NCBI GenBank assembly: GCA_035582835.1 | Contig: JAYKAV010000433.1 | Location: forward strand, 1,224,732-1,288,731 | Reading direction: 5' to 3' | DNA from: Phoebastria nigripes | Lineage: Eukaryota; Chordata; Aves; Procellariiformes; Diomedeidae | DNA: 64,000 bases | Shown here: piece after piece, positions 12,482-26,700 of the stretch | How the letters are laid out: every line of letters starts with the position of its first letter | How positions within the stretch are numbered: position 1 is the first letter of the stretch | Made by a program: the position numbers and the translations under genes | The notes under the pieces: generated by a model | Databases searched by the model: none | What the model saw: only the letters and a program-made list of their open reading frames with translations | What the model was told of the DNA's origin: nothing

Positions 12482-15400
12482 ATGTCGGTGTCCCCCGTGA
12501 AGCGGCAGAAGATGGAGTCGGTGCTGGACCAGCTCAAGCACCACANNNNNNNNNNNNNNNNNNNNNNNNNNNNNNNNNNNNNNNNNNNNNNNNNNNNNNN
12601 NNNNNNNNNNNNNNNNNNNNNNNNNNNNNNNNNNNNNNNNNNNNNNNNNNNNNNNNNNNNNNNNNNNNNNNNNNNNNNNNNNNNNNNNNNNNNNNNNNNN
12701 NNNNNNNNNNNNNNNNNNNNNNNNNNNNNNNNNNNNNNNNNNNNNNNNNNNNNNNNNNNNNNNNNNNNNNNNNNNNNNNNNNNNNNNNNNNNNNNNNNNN
12801 NNNNNNNNNNNNNNNNNNNNNNNNNNNNNNNNNNNNNNNNNNNNNNNNNNNNNNNNNNNNNNNNNNNNNNNNNNNNNNNNNNNNNNNNNNNNNNNNNNNN
12901 NNNNNNNNNNNNNNNNNNNNNNNNNNNNNNNNNNNNNNNNNNNNNNNNNNNNNNNNNNNNNNNNNNNNNNNNNNNNNNNNNNNNNNNNNNNNNNNNNNNN
13001 NNNNNNNNNNNNNNNNNNNNNNNNNNNNNNNNNNNNNNNNNNNNNNNNNNNNNNNNNNNNNNNNNNNNNNNNNNNNNNNNNNNNNNNNNNNNNNNNNNNN
13101 NNNNNNNNNNNNNNNNNNNNNNNNNNNNNNNNNNNNNNNNNNNNNNNNNNNNNNNNNNNNNNNNNNNNNNNNNNNNNNNNNNNNNNNNNNNNNNNNNNNN
13201 NNNNNNNNNNNNNNNNNNNNNNNNNNNNNNNNNNNNNNNNNNNNNNNNNNNNNNNNNNNNNNNNNNNNNNNNNNNNNNNNNNNNNNNNNNNNNNNNNNNN
13301 NNNNNNNNNNNNNNNNNNNNNNNNNNNNNNNNNNNNNNNNNNNNNNNNNNNNNNNNNNNNNNNNNNNNNNNNNNNNNNNNNNNNNNNNNNNNNNNNNNNN
13401 NNNNNNNNNNNNNNNNNNNNNNNNNNNNNNNNNNNNNNNNNNNNNNNNNNNNNNNNNNNNNNNNNNNNNNNNNNNNNNNNNNNNNTTTTTTTTTTTTTTT
13501 TCCAAATGGCAGAAGCAAAGCAAAGCAAACAATGCAGAAGTGCTTTTGTTTTCCTTATCTCATGAGAATGACCAAGCACTCTCCGAGGAAGGGAGGTGGC
13601 GTTCGATTATAAAGCCACTTGTTCCGAAGCTGTCACAGGCTGAGCGCCTGCACAGGCATGCAACTTTCTGGGTACATCAGAACTGAAAAATCCCTCCCCG
13701 AATGTCTCTGGGTTGTGTAGAGCAAGGCTTCTTGAATCCTGTTCTGCTGTCACTGAGGCATGTGGTAATCTGTCTGTTGCTTACCTAATCCTATAGGTGA
13801 TGAATAAACAATCCTAAATGGCAAGCGTCAAATGTCTTATATTAGCCAATTTAAGATTAAGAGTGCACAGGGGTAGCAACAGCTCGGACATGTGGCTCGC
13901 GACGCTGTCTGCGTGTATTTACGTACTTGCACTGACTCTAGGTAACGTGTATTGGATTGCCCGATTCAGGGGCAGATGTCAGGCTGGATGAAACATTAGG
14001 GAGAAACTGTTACTTGCATTTAAGAGTCTGTCTGGTGTGACAGACAACCACCATACCATGAAGGGTATGGAGCACTGATGCAGCTTTATCAGGCATTGCA
14101 TCGAGAGTTGGAAACACTAAGCGATGAGGTGACTTTAGCCGTGTCAGATTTGTGTACCTTCGAGTAGCAACAAACCTGACTAAAGCCCAGTGTGTGCTGA
14201 AATTGCATGAATTTAAAACATTACACTGTCTACCCTGGTTTCAAAAAAGCATAATGAAAAAAAAAAAATCCTTGTGATGGCCGAGGGGGTGCTTGTGCAC
14301 GGGTGGCCGTAAGGAGGCTGAGCGCTGCCCACTGGAAAGTTTTAACAAGCTCCTTGAAACAGTTTTGCAGTTGATCTCTGGCTGCCAGTTGTCACCTGTG
14401 GGTCCTTCTTACAGTCCAAACAAGGCTACCGTCAACATCTGACTCCCTCCCTGTTCAAGTTAAATACTGATGCTGGTTAAGGTGCAGTTGTTGCTAACAC
14501 CAGTTCCCGGTTTTGTTTATAGATAAACACGTCAGTACGGTGCTGTGTAGGAAAGGATGCTGGTTTGAATGGCTCTTGAAGCAAGTACCTGCAGTAAGCG
14601 GTGGTGGCTTCTCTAGTGGCTGCACAAGTTTTGCTTTTTAACTAAGCCGGACCAGTATATACTTACTCTTTTGCCCAGCTTTCTTTGTGCTCACAATGAG
14701 GAGAGGTGGCACAACAGTCACGGACCCCCCACTGAGAGCTCGTACTGCACAGCTAAAGCACAGGCTGCTAACTGCTTTCCCACAGACCTAAGGGAAGACT
14801 GGGTGAGGAAAGCTGGGTGACAGGCTTCCCGAGATTAACTTACGCATGTTGCCAGAGACCCATAAGAGTCTACAAATGCTGCAAGGCTGGAGAGGAGTAA
14901 TAAGCTCTGTCAAAACAGGCTTCTCTAAAATTGTGCGTATGCTTCAGAACTGAGTTTCACTGGTGTACTGCTTTATTTTAAAGCAGTTATTTATCCATGT
15001 GAATTGAAGCGTGTTTTGAAGGACCTGTTTTTATGGAGTGGACTTGCTCCAGGATCGTGATCATTGCCTAGGAGGGAGCTATGGAAAAACAATACTTATC
15101 TTCTTCTATGAAAAAATAAAGTTACACTCTCTAACTTGGATTTTCATCCCTGTGCAAAAGTGCTGAGGAGAATGAGCTGGTAATAAATATTTTGTTATTT
15201 TTGACATTTAGCTGTGTTAACAAGGGAGCTTGTAAGCAGAAATTGCTAAAGGGCCTGCAGAGGCTCTCCCCCATATGCTGAGTCAGGCTCTGCATGCCAG
15301 GCAGCTCAGCTGTGATGAGGGCCAGACCATGCATGGTCACAGCCTACTCTGGTAAACAACCGGTATCACCTGAAATAGGTGCAGTCCAGGGCTTAAGGTA

Positions 15401-18400
15401 AGCCAAAGGTTCAAATATCTCCTACAAGGAAGGAAGCCTGGTAGTACAAGGAAATTACAAGAACAGATACTAAGAAATGGTCTGCAACTGTTTGAAACAG
15501 TTTTAAAACGCAGTAAGGCTCTAGCAACTCTTCTAAGAGATGAGTTTTTTTCCTGTTCTGGTTGTAGACAAACAAAACCCCAAAAGTCTAACTGCTAGAA
15601 GGGAAGAAAGATCCCCTTGTCTTTCCTTTCCCCCTGTGATTCCTGGAACTCAGCTATGCTGGTGAATATGATATGGACAGATGTGAGAAGTTGAAAATTA
15701 GTACCACTTCTCTTCATCTGTCACTTCTGTAAGTTTACTTCTTTTGGGCAATGTCTATAGCAGTGAGTGAACTTTGCTGTATCTTATTACTGTAGCTCTG
15801 TTAACCTTGTTCTGGTACTTCTGGCACAAGCCAGCTTTCAGGCAGTGGTCTTTAAACATCATTGTGCACGAGTCTGCTCTATCATGAACGCTACTATCCT
15901 ACAGCCATAAGTGTTTACATTCTCACATATTTGAGCAAAATCCTTGTAATTGCTCAGGCCAGCTGGTTGTTTTAAACAGGCTATTTTTATTTCCCTAGCA
16001 ATTGATGAGTATAAGCCCCTGGATGCCACCACAAACCCATCTCTGATACTGGCTGCTGCTCAGATGCCAGCTTACCAGGAACTTGTGGATGATGCTGTTG
16101 CCTATGGGAAAAAACTTGGCGGGTAAGTAAAGAGGTTTTTTAATCTCAGTAGATCTATATTTAAGATGCCTTATTTATACAAATACTGTTTAGTACTATT
16201 AGCAATGTACTGGGGTTTTCCCCTCGTGTACTCGTAGGTGTATCTCCTGCCCCCAAAAGCCTCAACTCTTAAAGAAGAATTTCTTATGCTCGTTTCAGAT
16301 GTGCTTTGAAGAAGTGCATCTCCATTTACCAGTTCTCATGCGGCCTTCTAGGACTGCTCAGGAAAACACTCTTGAGTTGACAGCATTATAGGAAATAGTA
16401 TCCAAAGGCTAATACTGCTGGTGGAACACAGAGGGCAGAACATAAACATGGAGCAGAGCAGAAGTGGCTATTTGAACTCTGGAATTTAATGTTAAATGGG
16501 CTGTGAAATTTGATCTTCAAATCCATGGCAAGGTGTGAATGCACTTTTTTTTTCCCCCCACAGAAATGATTTTGCTCTCTGTGGTTTTCAGGTCAGAAGA
16601 GGAGCAGATTAAAAATGCTTGTGACAAACTTTTTGTATTATTCGGAGCTGAAATATTGAAGAGGATACCTGGCCGTGTGTCCACAGAAGTAGATGCAAGG
16701 TTGGCTCTTTTTCCTCTGGGTTACCCTGGATATTTGTGCATACAAAAAGAGACATGATGTGAGTTGGAGAAAGATGTTCTTGACTAGACAGCTCGCTGTT
16801 ATAAGGCTAGCAAGAGTTTATATTGTTAATATTTGTTTAATTAGAGAATGGATTTTACTTAGTTTGCTTGATTATAACTTGGTGACAAAACTATGAAAAC
16901 AAGTAATACTGAGCTTGGATTTTTGTAATCTTCTTGTTGTTCCTTAAGCAAGGGAAACCTCATGCTTCCAGTATACTTAGAGTTTTGCTCATTTTCTTCT
17001 GTGTAATAACGTCTTCTCAATTTACCAAGAGATCTGTTTTAACAGTTTATTTCAAGACTTGTTTAGGATTTGCCTGTTAACCCATTCATTGCCAATTCAC
17101 TTCTAACGCTCAGCTTCTGCATTCATTACAAAAAACTTGAGGAAAACTTTAGTCTGTAACTTTCTCAAGGAAAGCTATCTTGAGCTCTGGATCCTCTGAA
17201 TCAAAGAGTAGCAGTGCTGACATATACCTACTTGATGGGCTCACAATCCAGGGAGTATCTCCAAGAACAAAAACCTGCTATTGGCATATAAATGCTGATA
17301 AAACGGACAATGTTTTTCAATGGGGTTTGGGGGGGGGGGGGGAGAGAGCATTTTTTTAAAAAAAAAAAAGTCAATTTTAAGCAGTCCTGCTCTTGTTTCA
17401 AAGGTTGTCCTTTGACAAGGAAGGAATGATTCAAAGGGCCAGGCGCCTCATTGACCTTTATAAGGAAGCAGGAATTGGTAAAGATCGTATTCTCATAAAG
17501 CTCTCTTCAACATGGGAAGGAATCCAGGCTGGCAAGTAAGTATTTCTGTACCTGGTATGCTGATTCATAGCATGCTTCTGCCTGTTCACAGGCACCTGAC
17601 AAACACATTCTGCAGTTGAAATAAAGAATTGTTCTGAGAGCACCGCACCAGGAAATCTGTTACTAGGGCTACAGCTTTCTGTTGAAATAGGAAAAGTTTG
17701 TTCATACAAGGGCCAGGCCATTTGTAAACAGTTTCCTGAAATATCAGGCTAAGTTGTCTGCATTTGGTTCAAGGAACAGCCTTAAATAAAGCAAGAGTCT
17801 GGCTGAGCAAAACATTTGCTGTTAGCTTAAAACTTTAAAGCTTATAAACTGTACCACGTTCCTAATTTAACTCAAGAAATTAAATAGTTTAACCTACTAG
17901 CTTGTTACTAAAATGTAAATTCAGTAGGTGAGCAAACTGCTGTTTTAAGCCAGCCTGTGTCTGCAGGGTTCTGGAAGCAGAGTACGGGATTCACTGCAAC
18001 ATGACCTTGCTGTTCTCCTTCGCTCAGGCAGTTGCCTGTGCTGAAGCTGGAGTTACTCTGATTTCCCCATTCGTAGGACGTATCCTGGATTGGTATGTTG
18101 CAAATGGAGACAAGAAAACTTATGAGCCTTCAGAGGATCCAGGTAAGCTTTCCTTTTAACATATTGTTAAAAATACAATAGCTACTCATTCAAACTGCAG
18201 TTTACTTGTATAAATCCTCTTAATGAAAAAGTGTTGGTTTTGAGCATGTTCTAAATAATCATTTGTACTTTAAATGAATTATTCTGAAAACTGCTGATTT
18301 CTCCTTTTTAGGAGTGAAGAGTGTCACTAAGATCTATAACTACTACAAAAAGTTTGGCTACAAAACTATCGTGATGGGTGCTTCCTTTCGAAATACAGGA

Positions 18401-20416
18401 GAAATAAAAGCGCTTACAGGCTGTGACTATCTCACTATTTCACCCAAGCTTTTGGCAGAGCTCAGCAAAGAGTATGTCAAGTTAACTCCCACACTCAGTG
18501 TAAAAGAGGGTAAGTCCACTTCTATGGAACATGGGCTTGCTCAGTCTTCCTTTCTTCTTGAATCTTAAAGAGTATGTGGTTCTACTCAGCTCTGTGATGC
18601 TTGCTTCCATTCTGCTTTAAGGATAAATATTGACCCGTCTCTAATAGAAATACCGCAGCCTCATTACGACAGTACTGCTACAGTTGCTGACACACAGTCG
18701 CTTCTTTAGGGTCTTGGGTCCCACTGAAATTATGATGGGGTTTGAGTGTGTTTAAATACTGGGTACCCTCTCCTGAGAGAGGACAGGGAGAGCAGAAGGA
18801 ACTTTATACTTCATATGCTTGGGATGAAATTTTACTGAATATCAGCAAAGATGCCAAACCTGGTTTAATCTTATGTTAATATTGCATTAGTGACGCAATT
18901 AGTTCTAGACATGCCAAAAGGCATGTTTTCCTTCCAGAATCTCTAGAAATTAATCATATGCAAGACTAAGTGATTTGATTTAGTGATACTGTGCCACGAT
19001 GCTTTTGAGTTTATGTTCCCATTGCACTACTCCTGCTTTTCTGTAGCCTTACCAAAATGCTACTTTACAACTCAGAAGATGAGATTTTTGCACAGCTGTA
19101 GTCATGGGTTGCTGCTTACAGGGTGCTAGCTGGCTTGTAGGCTTGTTATCAATTGAGCTTTTGTTAGGTACTTGCCAAATAATCAAAGACCTAATTGTTC
19201 AGCATATTTGCTTAGAATGTCTCACTGTTGCATAATTCTTGATAATAGGCCTGAAAGTACCGTACCATTCAGAAGCAGATACAAGATAATGGCATACACA
19301 TAAACATTGTATTTTAAGAGAAACTGATTAGCTAGATGACCTTCCCCCCCCCGCCCCCCAAAACCAGATCAGGAGCATTTTCAGTCTTGCAGCCCAAAGT
19401 GTGCTCATGTGGCAAGTCATGTTGAGAGTAGTGTTAGAAATTTTTCAACAGCTGGAGATGGTCAGAATCTTGAGACTGTTTTAGGAAGCCTATTTGATAT
19501 TTGGTAATAATCTGATAATATGGTTTGCTTCTTTTTCAATGCCCCTTACACAGCTCAGGCATGTGAGCTTGAGAAGATCCACCTGGATGAAAAGGCATTC
19601 CGCTGGCACCATAATGAAGACCAAATGGCTGTGGAGAAATTATCAGATGGGATCAGAAAATTTGCTGCAGATGCAATTAAACTGGAGAGGATGTTAAAGG
19701 TAGATGTTATATCACGCTGCCTCCTGCCACCTCTCATGTTCCTCCCAAGTACTGCAGCTAACCCACAGTTCCTTGTGGTATGGCTAAGGATTAGGAACCT
19801 GTAAGCAAGTCCAATCAGGTTTTTATACAGGTGGTAAACGTTATGTAGGACAGGTAGCTAGCAAACTGGCCACCTAAATTAAGTGAACTTGGTAAACTTC
19901 ACTGCATCTCAAGAAAGAATTCGTGCCAGAGGTATACAGCCACACCTGCTGTTTGAGGCCCAAGGCAGTGTTTAGACGGGCAGCTAACCAAGATAACAGT
20001 ACTGTCAAAGTGAAAAGTCCCTTAAGTCTAATTCTAAACTCATTATCTGTCAGCAGTGGTACAAGACACACAAATAATCTTCAGACAGTGAGCTGGAAAT
20101 AAGTCATGCTTGTACTTGGCACTAGGAGGCACCAAGAGCAGATACGCTGAGTATAGCCAAGCCATGTGAAAGTTTTCTGTCAGTTTATGGAGAGTCTTTC
20201 AAATGGGATTCATTGAGCTGTGTGTTTTGGCAGGGTGGGGAATACACACCAAGTATACCTGATCTAGGCATTTGTTCTTATTGACTGACAACTACTTGGT
20301 AGTGACTTAAGCCTGCATTGCTAAAGCACAGTCCAGTTCCAAACTCTTACTCAGCTGCTGTATGTTTACTTCTCTCTTTCTAGGAGCGAATGTTCAGTGC
20401 TGAAAATGGAAAGTAG
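12482..20416 (+). CDS. TALDO1: Transaldolase
   Basis: Cytosolic enzyme of the non-oxidative pentose phosphate pathway; moves a dihydroxyacetone unit between sugar phosphates through a Schiff base. Exons: 12482 into the gap, 15999-16122, 16592-16699, 17404-17535, 17967-18142, 18312-18509, 19554-19699, 20384-20416 (TAG). All phases join cleanly. Visible landmarks: N-terminal [34 protein letters not shown]; the active-site Lys in [11 protein letters not shown] (codon 17498-17500); [40 protein letters not shown]-terminal [10 protein letters not shown]. Exons 2-8 total 917 coding bases. A vertebrate-length protein of 337 residues would need 97 bases in exon 1, of which 64 are seen; about 33 bases (around 11 residues) fall in the N gap. 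The donor after exon 3 (GTTGGC) is weak. Confidence 0.98.
12546..13485. other. Assembly gap (940 N) in TALDO1 exon 1 / intron 1
   Basis: Continuous N run that begins inside TALDO1 exon 1 and ends at a T run. It hides the last coding bases of exon 1 and the first donor site. GC-rich first exons of avian genes are commonly lost in this way. Confidence 1.
17329..17342. repeat. Poly-G run upstream of a TALDO1 acceptor
   Basis: Fourteen consecutive G about 60 bases before the acceptor of the exon at 17404, followed by an A run. A simple repeat and possible sequencing trouble spot. Confidence 0.8.
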
Positions 20417-20720
20417 AAAAATCAGAATTCTTCTGAGTTGTCAAGGCTGAATGAGTGGATCACCTGAGGTTAAATGGATGTACAAAAGTCTTACCTGTAA
20501 ACGTCTTATGCTATGTATGGATAGATTTCTGTATCATGCTTTTTTATCAATTTGCAAAGGGACAAATAGAATTTCAAATTTTTGTGGCACTTTTGTCAAT
20601 ACATGCAAATTAACACTGACTTTCTTTGTAACGTGTTCATTTCACTGCTGCAAGGGCCATCTGACATAGTATTTTAATTTTTTAAAATTTGATATTAAAT
20701 TTCTAATTAAGTCTATATTC
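20417..20720 (+). terminator. TALDO1: TALDO1 3' UTR and probable poly(A) signal
   Basis: Short AT-rich 3' UTR after the TAG at 20414-20416. The best hexamer is ATTAAA at 20694-20699, the common variant of AATAAA. The cleavage site is inferred. Confidence 0.6.
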
Positions 20721-23700
20721 CTAACACATTAAGAAAGCAGTTTTGTCTTTCATGCTGTCTTACTGTGACTAAAGAGAAGACACAGGTTTCAAAAGCCCTT
20801 CTTGGTACAAAACCCACAAGTACTCTTATGAGACATATACATCTACTAAACCAACTAGGCTCCAGTCCCTTCCTGTCCTCTTTCTGCAGCCAAGGTGGCA
20901 GCAGTAGTGACTTACTGGTCAGCAAACCTAGTGAATGCCATCATAATTAGCATTTCAAGGCTTTTTAACAGGGGGGTGAAAGCTGTATCACAAGCAATTT
21001 TTAGGGATTTTGTCAAATACCAGTTTTGTTTACCACTTGCCTAAGAGCCCAAAGCAAGGTAACAGCAAGAACATGGAATTGATTGAAGCTGAGAATGCCA
21101 CTGCGATTACAACACAGGCATAAGCTACAACTACCCCTGATGTTATTGAAGGCTACACTTTAAAATTAAGTAACTCAGTCTCTCAAGCAGTTAATAAATA
21201 ACTTGACAATTGGTTAATCTGAGCTGACAGAGTGAACATGTGGGTACAACCCAAGATCATCTGTTAGAGCCTTGTATATTGTCTTTGGAGGAGTTACTGC
21301 TTTTCTTTATGCAATAGTCATGGGATTGCTGCCAACCCTGCCCCACAACTGAGGGGGTTTGGGTTTTTTTGTGTTTTTTGTTTTTTCGGGTTTTTTTTCT
21401 TTAAGTTCTATCACCCCTTCCTTTCCTCATTGTTCTTAAGCTGCTGCTTTTGTGAAAGAGGAAGAGCTTTGTGGCAGCCTTCCTCAGGAATGACCTAATC
21501 CTAATGCAGCACTTACCAATTACAGGGCTTTCTATTAAGTTGGGATGCATGTGATTACATTCCATGCTGTATTTCATTAAGACCAACTGAATATATCTCT
21601 TATTAGTTTATGGAAGTCCAGTTCCATTAAGAGTATACAAGAACAAGCGATAGGACAAGAAGAAATGGCCTCAGGTTGCACCAGGGGAGGTTTAGATTGG
21701 ATATTAGGAAAAATTTCTTCACCAAAAGGGTTGTCAAGCATTGGAACAGGCTGCCCAGGGAAGTGGTGGAGTCACCATCCCTGGAGGTGTAGATGTGGTG
21801 CTCAGGGATATGGTTTAGTGGTGGACTTGGCACTGTTAGGTTAACAGTTGGACTCGATGATCTTAAAGGTCCTTTCCAACCTAAATGATTCTATGATTCT
21901 AAGAGGTTCCTGTTTATATGTAGACACAAACAATTGTTTCCTGATAAAGTTGCCTGAACTTAACCTCTTAAAAAAAAAAGGAAAAAAGGCAGCACTGAGG
22001 CTACAATACTTATACACACGTGCTATATCCAGCTTGAATAATACAAGAAAAACAAGCCAAGGGAACAATTGATCACTAACATCAGTGTGACACAGCAGCA
22101 CTATTGTCAGGACATTGCTATAACAACCTGGAAACTTGTTTCAGCCACAGTGACAGCCGGCTGTATGCTCACAAACCAGATGCAGGTCTGATAACAGAAC
22201 CATATCAGACATGTCTACATGGTGCTGCACTCCCAGCCTTGCCCTGGACCTGCCCCACAGAGGGCTGGGAACAGTGCCAGTCTACCAGAGGGAAATGAAG
22301 CCACCTCAGGGGACTGATCTAGACCCTTCTGCTCTACAGGTGTAGTTAATGGTGAGAAGCAGGCCACAGCAGAAAGCAAACTGTCTGGAGGGAGGTGACC
22401 TTTCTCCCTTCCTTCCAAAGGTCAAGCTAGCATTAAAAGCTTTACCCTGCCCCCACCTCCCTACACGGTGCCACACAGCCATCTGACCTACCACTGCAAG
22501 TCAGAGTGTGCACTGTGATTTAGACCACTATAGTCATTAAAAACTGTTAACGGAGTATGTGTATCCTGCTGAAAAGGAAACTGAACAGCAGTACAGCAGA
22601 GGCTCCAAGTCTGTATGCTCTCTGCTTTGGATCTAGCTTTCTCAACATCTGTCTTCTGCTCCAGAATATGAGATGAGGAGAGGTCTAGCTTCTTAGCAAA
22701 CCACAATTTCCAGAACAGGCAAGTTTGGCTCCAACTGTTAACAGTTACAAAAGTATGAAGTCATGACTTCCTCACACAAGAGAATGAGGCTTTCAGCCAG
22801 TCCAGAATTACATTTCCCTGGGATAGCTTTAATAAAGCTGTGCAGCACCATTGTGAGACTGACAGCTGCAGAGATGATAGACCAGTGAGACCCATGGCAA
22901 GCCAGAGCAATCAGAGATGACTTCTGAAAAGTAACACAACTCATGAGCAGGCACTTCAACGTGTTTTCTAAAAACTGCTATTACAATAATCAGAACAGAT
23001 GACAGGGTAGGACAGGGATCGTCCGCCAGACAAAAATATTTCCCCGCAGCAACAAGCCTACTTAATCTAGCAAACTGTGAACATTAAACACAATGTCACT
23101 GATGAAGAGCTCAAGTATTTCCCATATTCTGAAGAGGAAGATCTGGGGCTGTAGAAGTGGCAAATACAAAACTGCTGTGTAGAGAGGTCTGTGCAGTTGT
23201 TGCTGGTCTCCCTGAAAAACAGATCTTTCTTTCTCACATTCACTGACAGGTGATAACCCTCTCTACAGGCTATAACTCCACCTAGATAGCTGAATGATTC
23301 TCTGCCTGCCACGGCTTGTCTTACACCAAGGCAAGCATGTCCTAATGCCTGACTTCTTAGCAAAGGAATTAGGAGGTATTTTAGGCTGCTACTGCATTCT
23401 TACAGGTGGAAGGGTTCAGGCATGATTATACTGCAGAGAAGCTGCATGAAGCCAAGCTACCTGAGTTAGCACTGACCCCAGCTGGTCAGTCTTCATGCCA
23501 GCTTCATTCTAGATGCAACACAGAAGGACCATCTGTCTGAACTTTGCATTTACCAGCCCACTGGTATCAACAGGAATCTTTTTGTTGACTCCTTTAGCTG
23601 AGTCATTCTCCTAAGATTCGTACCTATTTGGCATTAAAAAAAAAAATAATTCCAAGGTAATGCAGTGCTGTCAGATAGCCCTACGGCACCAACACGTCTT

Positions 23701-26700
23701 CTGCAGAAGAACATGGAGAGCTACATGCCAGTTTCTTGAAACAGCTCAGCTGTGCATCTGCATCTGATGTACAATCACTTCCCTGCATCTGTCCTAGGCT
23801 TTAGCTGCTACTAACAAAGGGTCAATTCCAGAAGTAGCTGGATTTGACAGTAGTTCTTTGATACAGAAGCTTCTTCTCTCACAGCCAAAACCAACTCATT
23901 TCATCTGGACCAAGACTGGCCCTAGGAACACGACCTGGTGGTTACAGCCCAAATGGATGGCTGTTATCTAAGGATTAATCCTGCTCCAAAAACCCTTTGC
24001 AATCCATTCCCCTTCCTCCCACTTTGCTTGCAGAGTATGTATTCTCCTATTTCACAGCACTTCTGTATTAGATCTTCTCAGGAAGACCTGAGAAGTGGGG
24101 AAGCCACATGTTTATGAAGATGCAGTCCTTTCAAACAGAACTAGGAAGCAGACAACAATCAAAGGAATCCAAGGTTACCCTCTGACTTATACATTCTGCA
24201 GGTGGACTGTTGCTGTCCTTTCAGACTGCCTGAAAAATGTTTTTTTCCCCATTACCAGCAAATTTGCTTTTTGCGCACTCACAGCATCACACCACAGGTC
24301 AGCAAGTGACTGATACCCAGCTCCTGAAGATGCCAGCCCCTTACATAGACAAGCGTGACTCACGTGTCCAGGTGCAGTGTCACACTGCAATACTTGGAGT
24401 CACCTCTGGCAAACTACTTTTCTTCTTAAAAAAAGAAAATTAAAAAATCCAAACTCATTCACCTCAGAGCTGCCCATCTTCTCCCAGTTCCTACCAAGTG
24501 CCCTACAGAGTTTTTAAGTGGGTTTTGGGGTTTTTTTTCTGACACTGCTGCCTCCCTAGCACTCTCCTCTAGCACCACAAAGATGCATGGACATGACCAC
24601 TAACTGAACCACCTCCACCATCTGTGAATCTTTAGCCCGCCTTTTGATAATGACCACAGACAGCTCTCTGACTGTTCTGCTGATCTGCAATGCGGAGTGC
24701 AGCTGTCTGGATCCTTTCTCATTTACAATTTAACAACATCACACGCCTGGCAAACTGCCAGCCTCCCTTCTCCACTGAGGTTGTGTGAGTTGCACCAATC
24801 GGAGCCCAAAGACCTCTGTGCAAAGGCTGACTCCAAGCCCTTAAATAGCCCAGAGGGGAGGAAGCAGCTATTCTGGTCCATGGATTGAAGCCATCAACAT
24901 AAGCTCACCTGCCAGACCCCTCCATCCTGCACTTTGCTCAGCAATCAAGTCATTCCCATCTGAAAGCTGTGTCCTTGATCTCTGTGGCTACCAAATAGCT
25001 CAGGAAATGCCTGGAAGGTGCCTGGTCTTTGTGGATAATCCTGCTGCCCTTGGGAAACACATTCCCTATGTGCCTCTCATTCCTGGGATCCTCTTTTAGC
25101 CTAGAGTCCTCCTCCTGTGAGGAGACAACCCAGGTGGGTCCCTTCTCAGTTGAACCTATTTTGCATCTTTCCCTCTTACTGTAAGAGAAGTCCAACAGAG
25201 ACTCCTTAGACTTCTCCAAGCATAAGGCATTAGGGACCCATTGCTTAATCAAAGCCCCTATGTAGGTTGCTAGTACACACCAATAGACTTCGAAATGCAA
25301 ATGCCATCATGTGTATACGTCATATTTTATATCGTGTCTCACATCCTGGATTTTGGTATGATTACTAGGACAAAAACCCTGTCAGTGACAGGGATGAACT
25401 GTCATGGGATGAGAATGCAGGAAAGTCTTAGAAGAGGGTACCTACTTCCTTACTGTCACACAGGTAACTGGTAGCTCAAAGTGACAAATGTGCTGGACTG
25501 GTCTTTTCTAGGCGAGGTCTGTCTGGCAAATTGCTGCCCTTCCACTTTCCCCAAAGCCTCTTTGTTCTGGAGTTTTCTCAATCAAAAGGAAACCAACTGT
25601 TTTTCTAAAAATATCTCCCAGTCAGCCCTAAAATACCAACAGATCAAAGTTGGTCACTTGGGGAATGAAGAGCCCAGCAAAAGCTTTCTGCTCTGGAATC
25701 GTGTGTCCCGAGCCCTGCTAAGCTGATAACACCACACGTCTCTGTGAGCAACAAGCCTTGCACCACGGCAAGGTGGGAATTCAGACACACAGAATTTGCT
25801 GCTGTGAAGCTGGGCGGTCAGAGGCTTTGAGCCTCTGCAAGAAATACCCCGCCTTCCTCCTCCTGGATGAGGCAAGCACCTTGCACCCTCACACCACCAG
25901 CAGAGCCACGGGATCTGTCACATCACACAGCTGGGACACAGCTGGCCAGGGTCAGTAACACCATGGGGTTCAAAAATAACTCTGAAGCACTCCAAAAGTT
26001 GCTCAAGAGACAATAAAATACTGCAGTGAAAGGGGAGGCAGGAAAAGGTGCCTCAGTAACGGTCAAACCTGACTCTGCTTAGCTATAGACACACGGTCCC
26101 CTCAAGAGCTGAGGGGGCAGATGAACAAGTTATGCTTAAAATGTTCACTGTCATAGGATCCCTTACCTGCTCCGGTAGCAGCGGCAGTTTCCCATTTCAG
26201 CACTGGGGCTTTTTCTCTTTGGCACAGGCTAGATGTTTTGAGGTGACTGGTGTACGTGGCTAAGTCACAAAGTCCACATCCATTCTGAAATGGAGCAAAA
26301 ACCCAACAACCACATAAACCTTCAGCCTATACACCTGTTTATCCGGTCACACAGAGCACCTTTACCCCATAATTCTTCCTCAACTTCATCTCTCTTCAGG
26401 AGATGAAGAGATCTCTCCCAGGATCCCATCTGAGCCCATCTTACAGACTCCTTCTAGTGGCTTCCCAGATCTCCATACCTCCTCAGATTAAGAAATTGGG
26501 AGCAGGAGATGTCTGTGGTCTCCCAGAAAGGTTTTTAGCTATCACAGTCACAAGGACAAGCTTGCACTCAGCAAGTAGGGGAAAATACGTGTGTGTAAAT
26601 TCCAAAGAACCAATACATACACTTTAAAATCTGACTTAAAAATGCCCTTGCACTTTATTAAATGCACCCAGAGCCAGTAATCCTTCCAGCCACAAAGGCT

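Noticed and set aside
12047..13612. Very long open frames on both strands around the TALDO1 start
   Set aside because: They are open only because they run through the N gap; they are not genes.
24697..24888. Cys/Trp-containing frame considered as a cytokine-receptor exon
   Set aside because: No paired splice sites and no real WSxWS or cysteine pattern.
24950..25300. 116-codon minus-strand open frame
   Set aside because: No homology pattern and no promoter or splice context.
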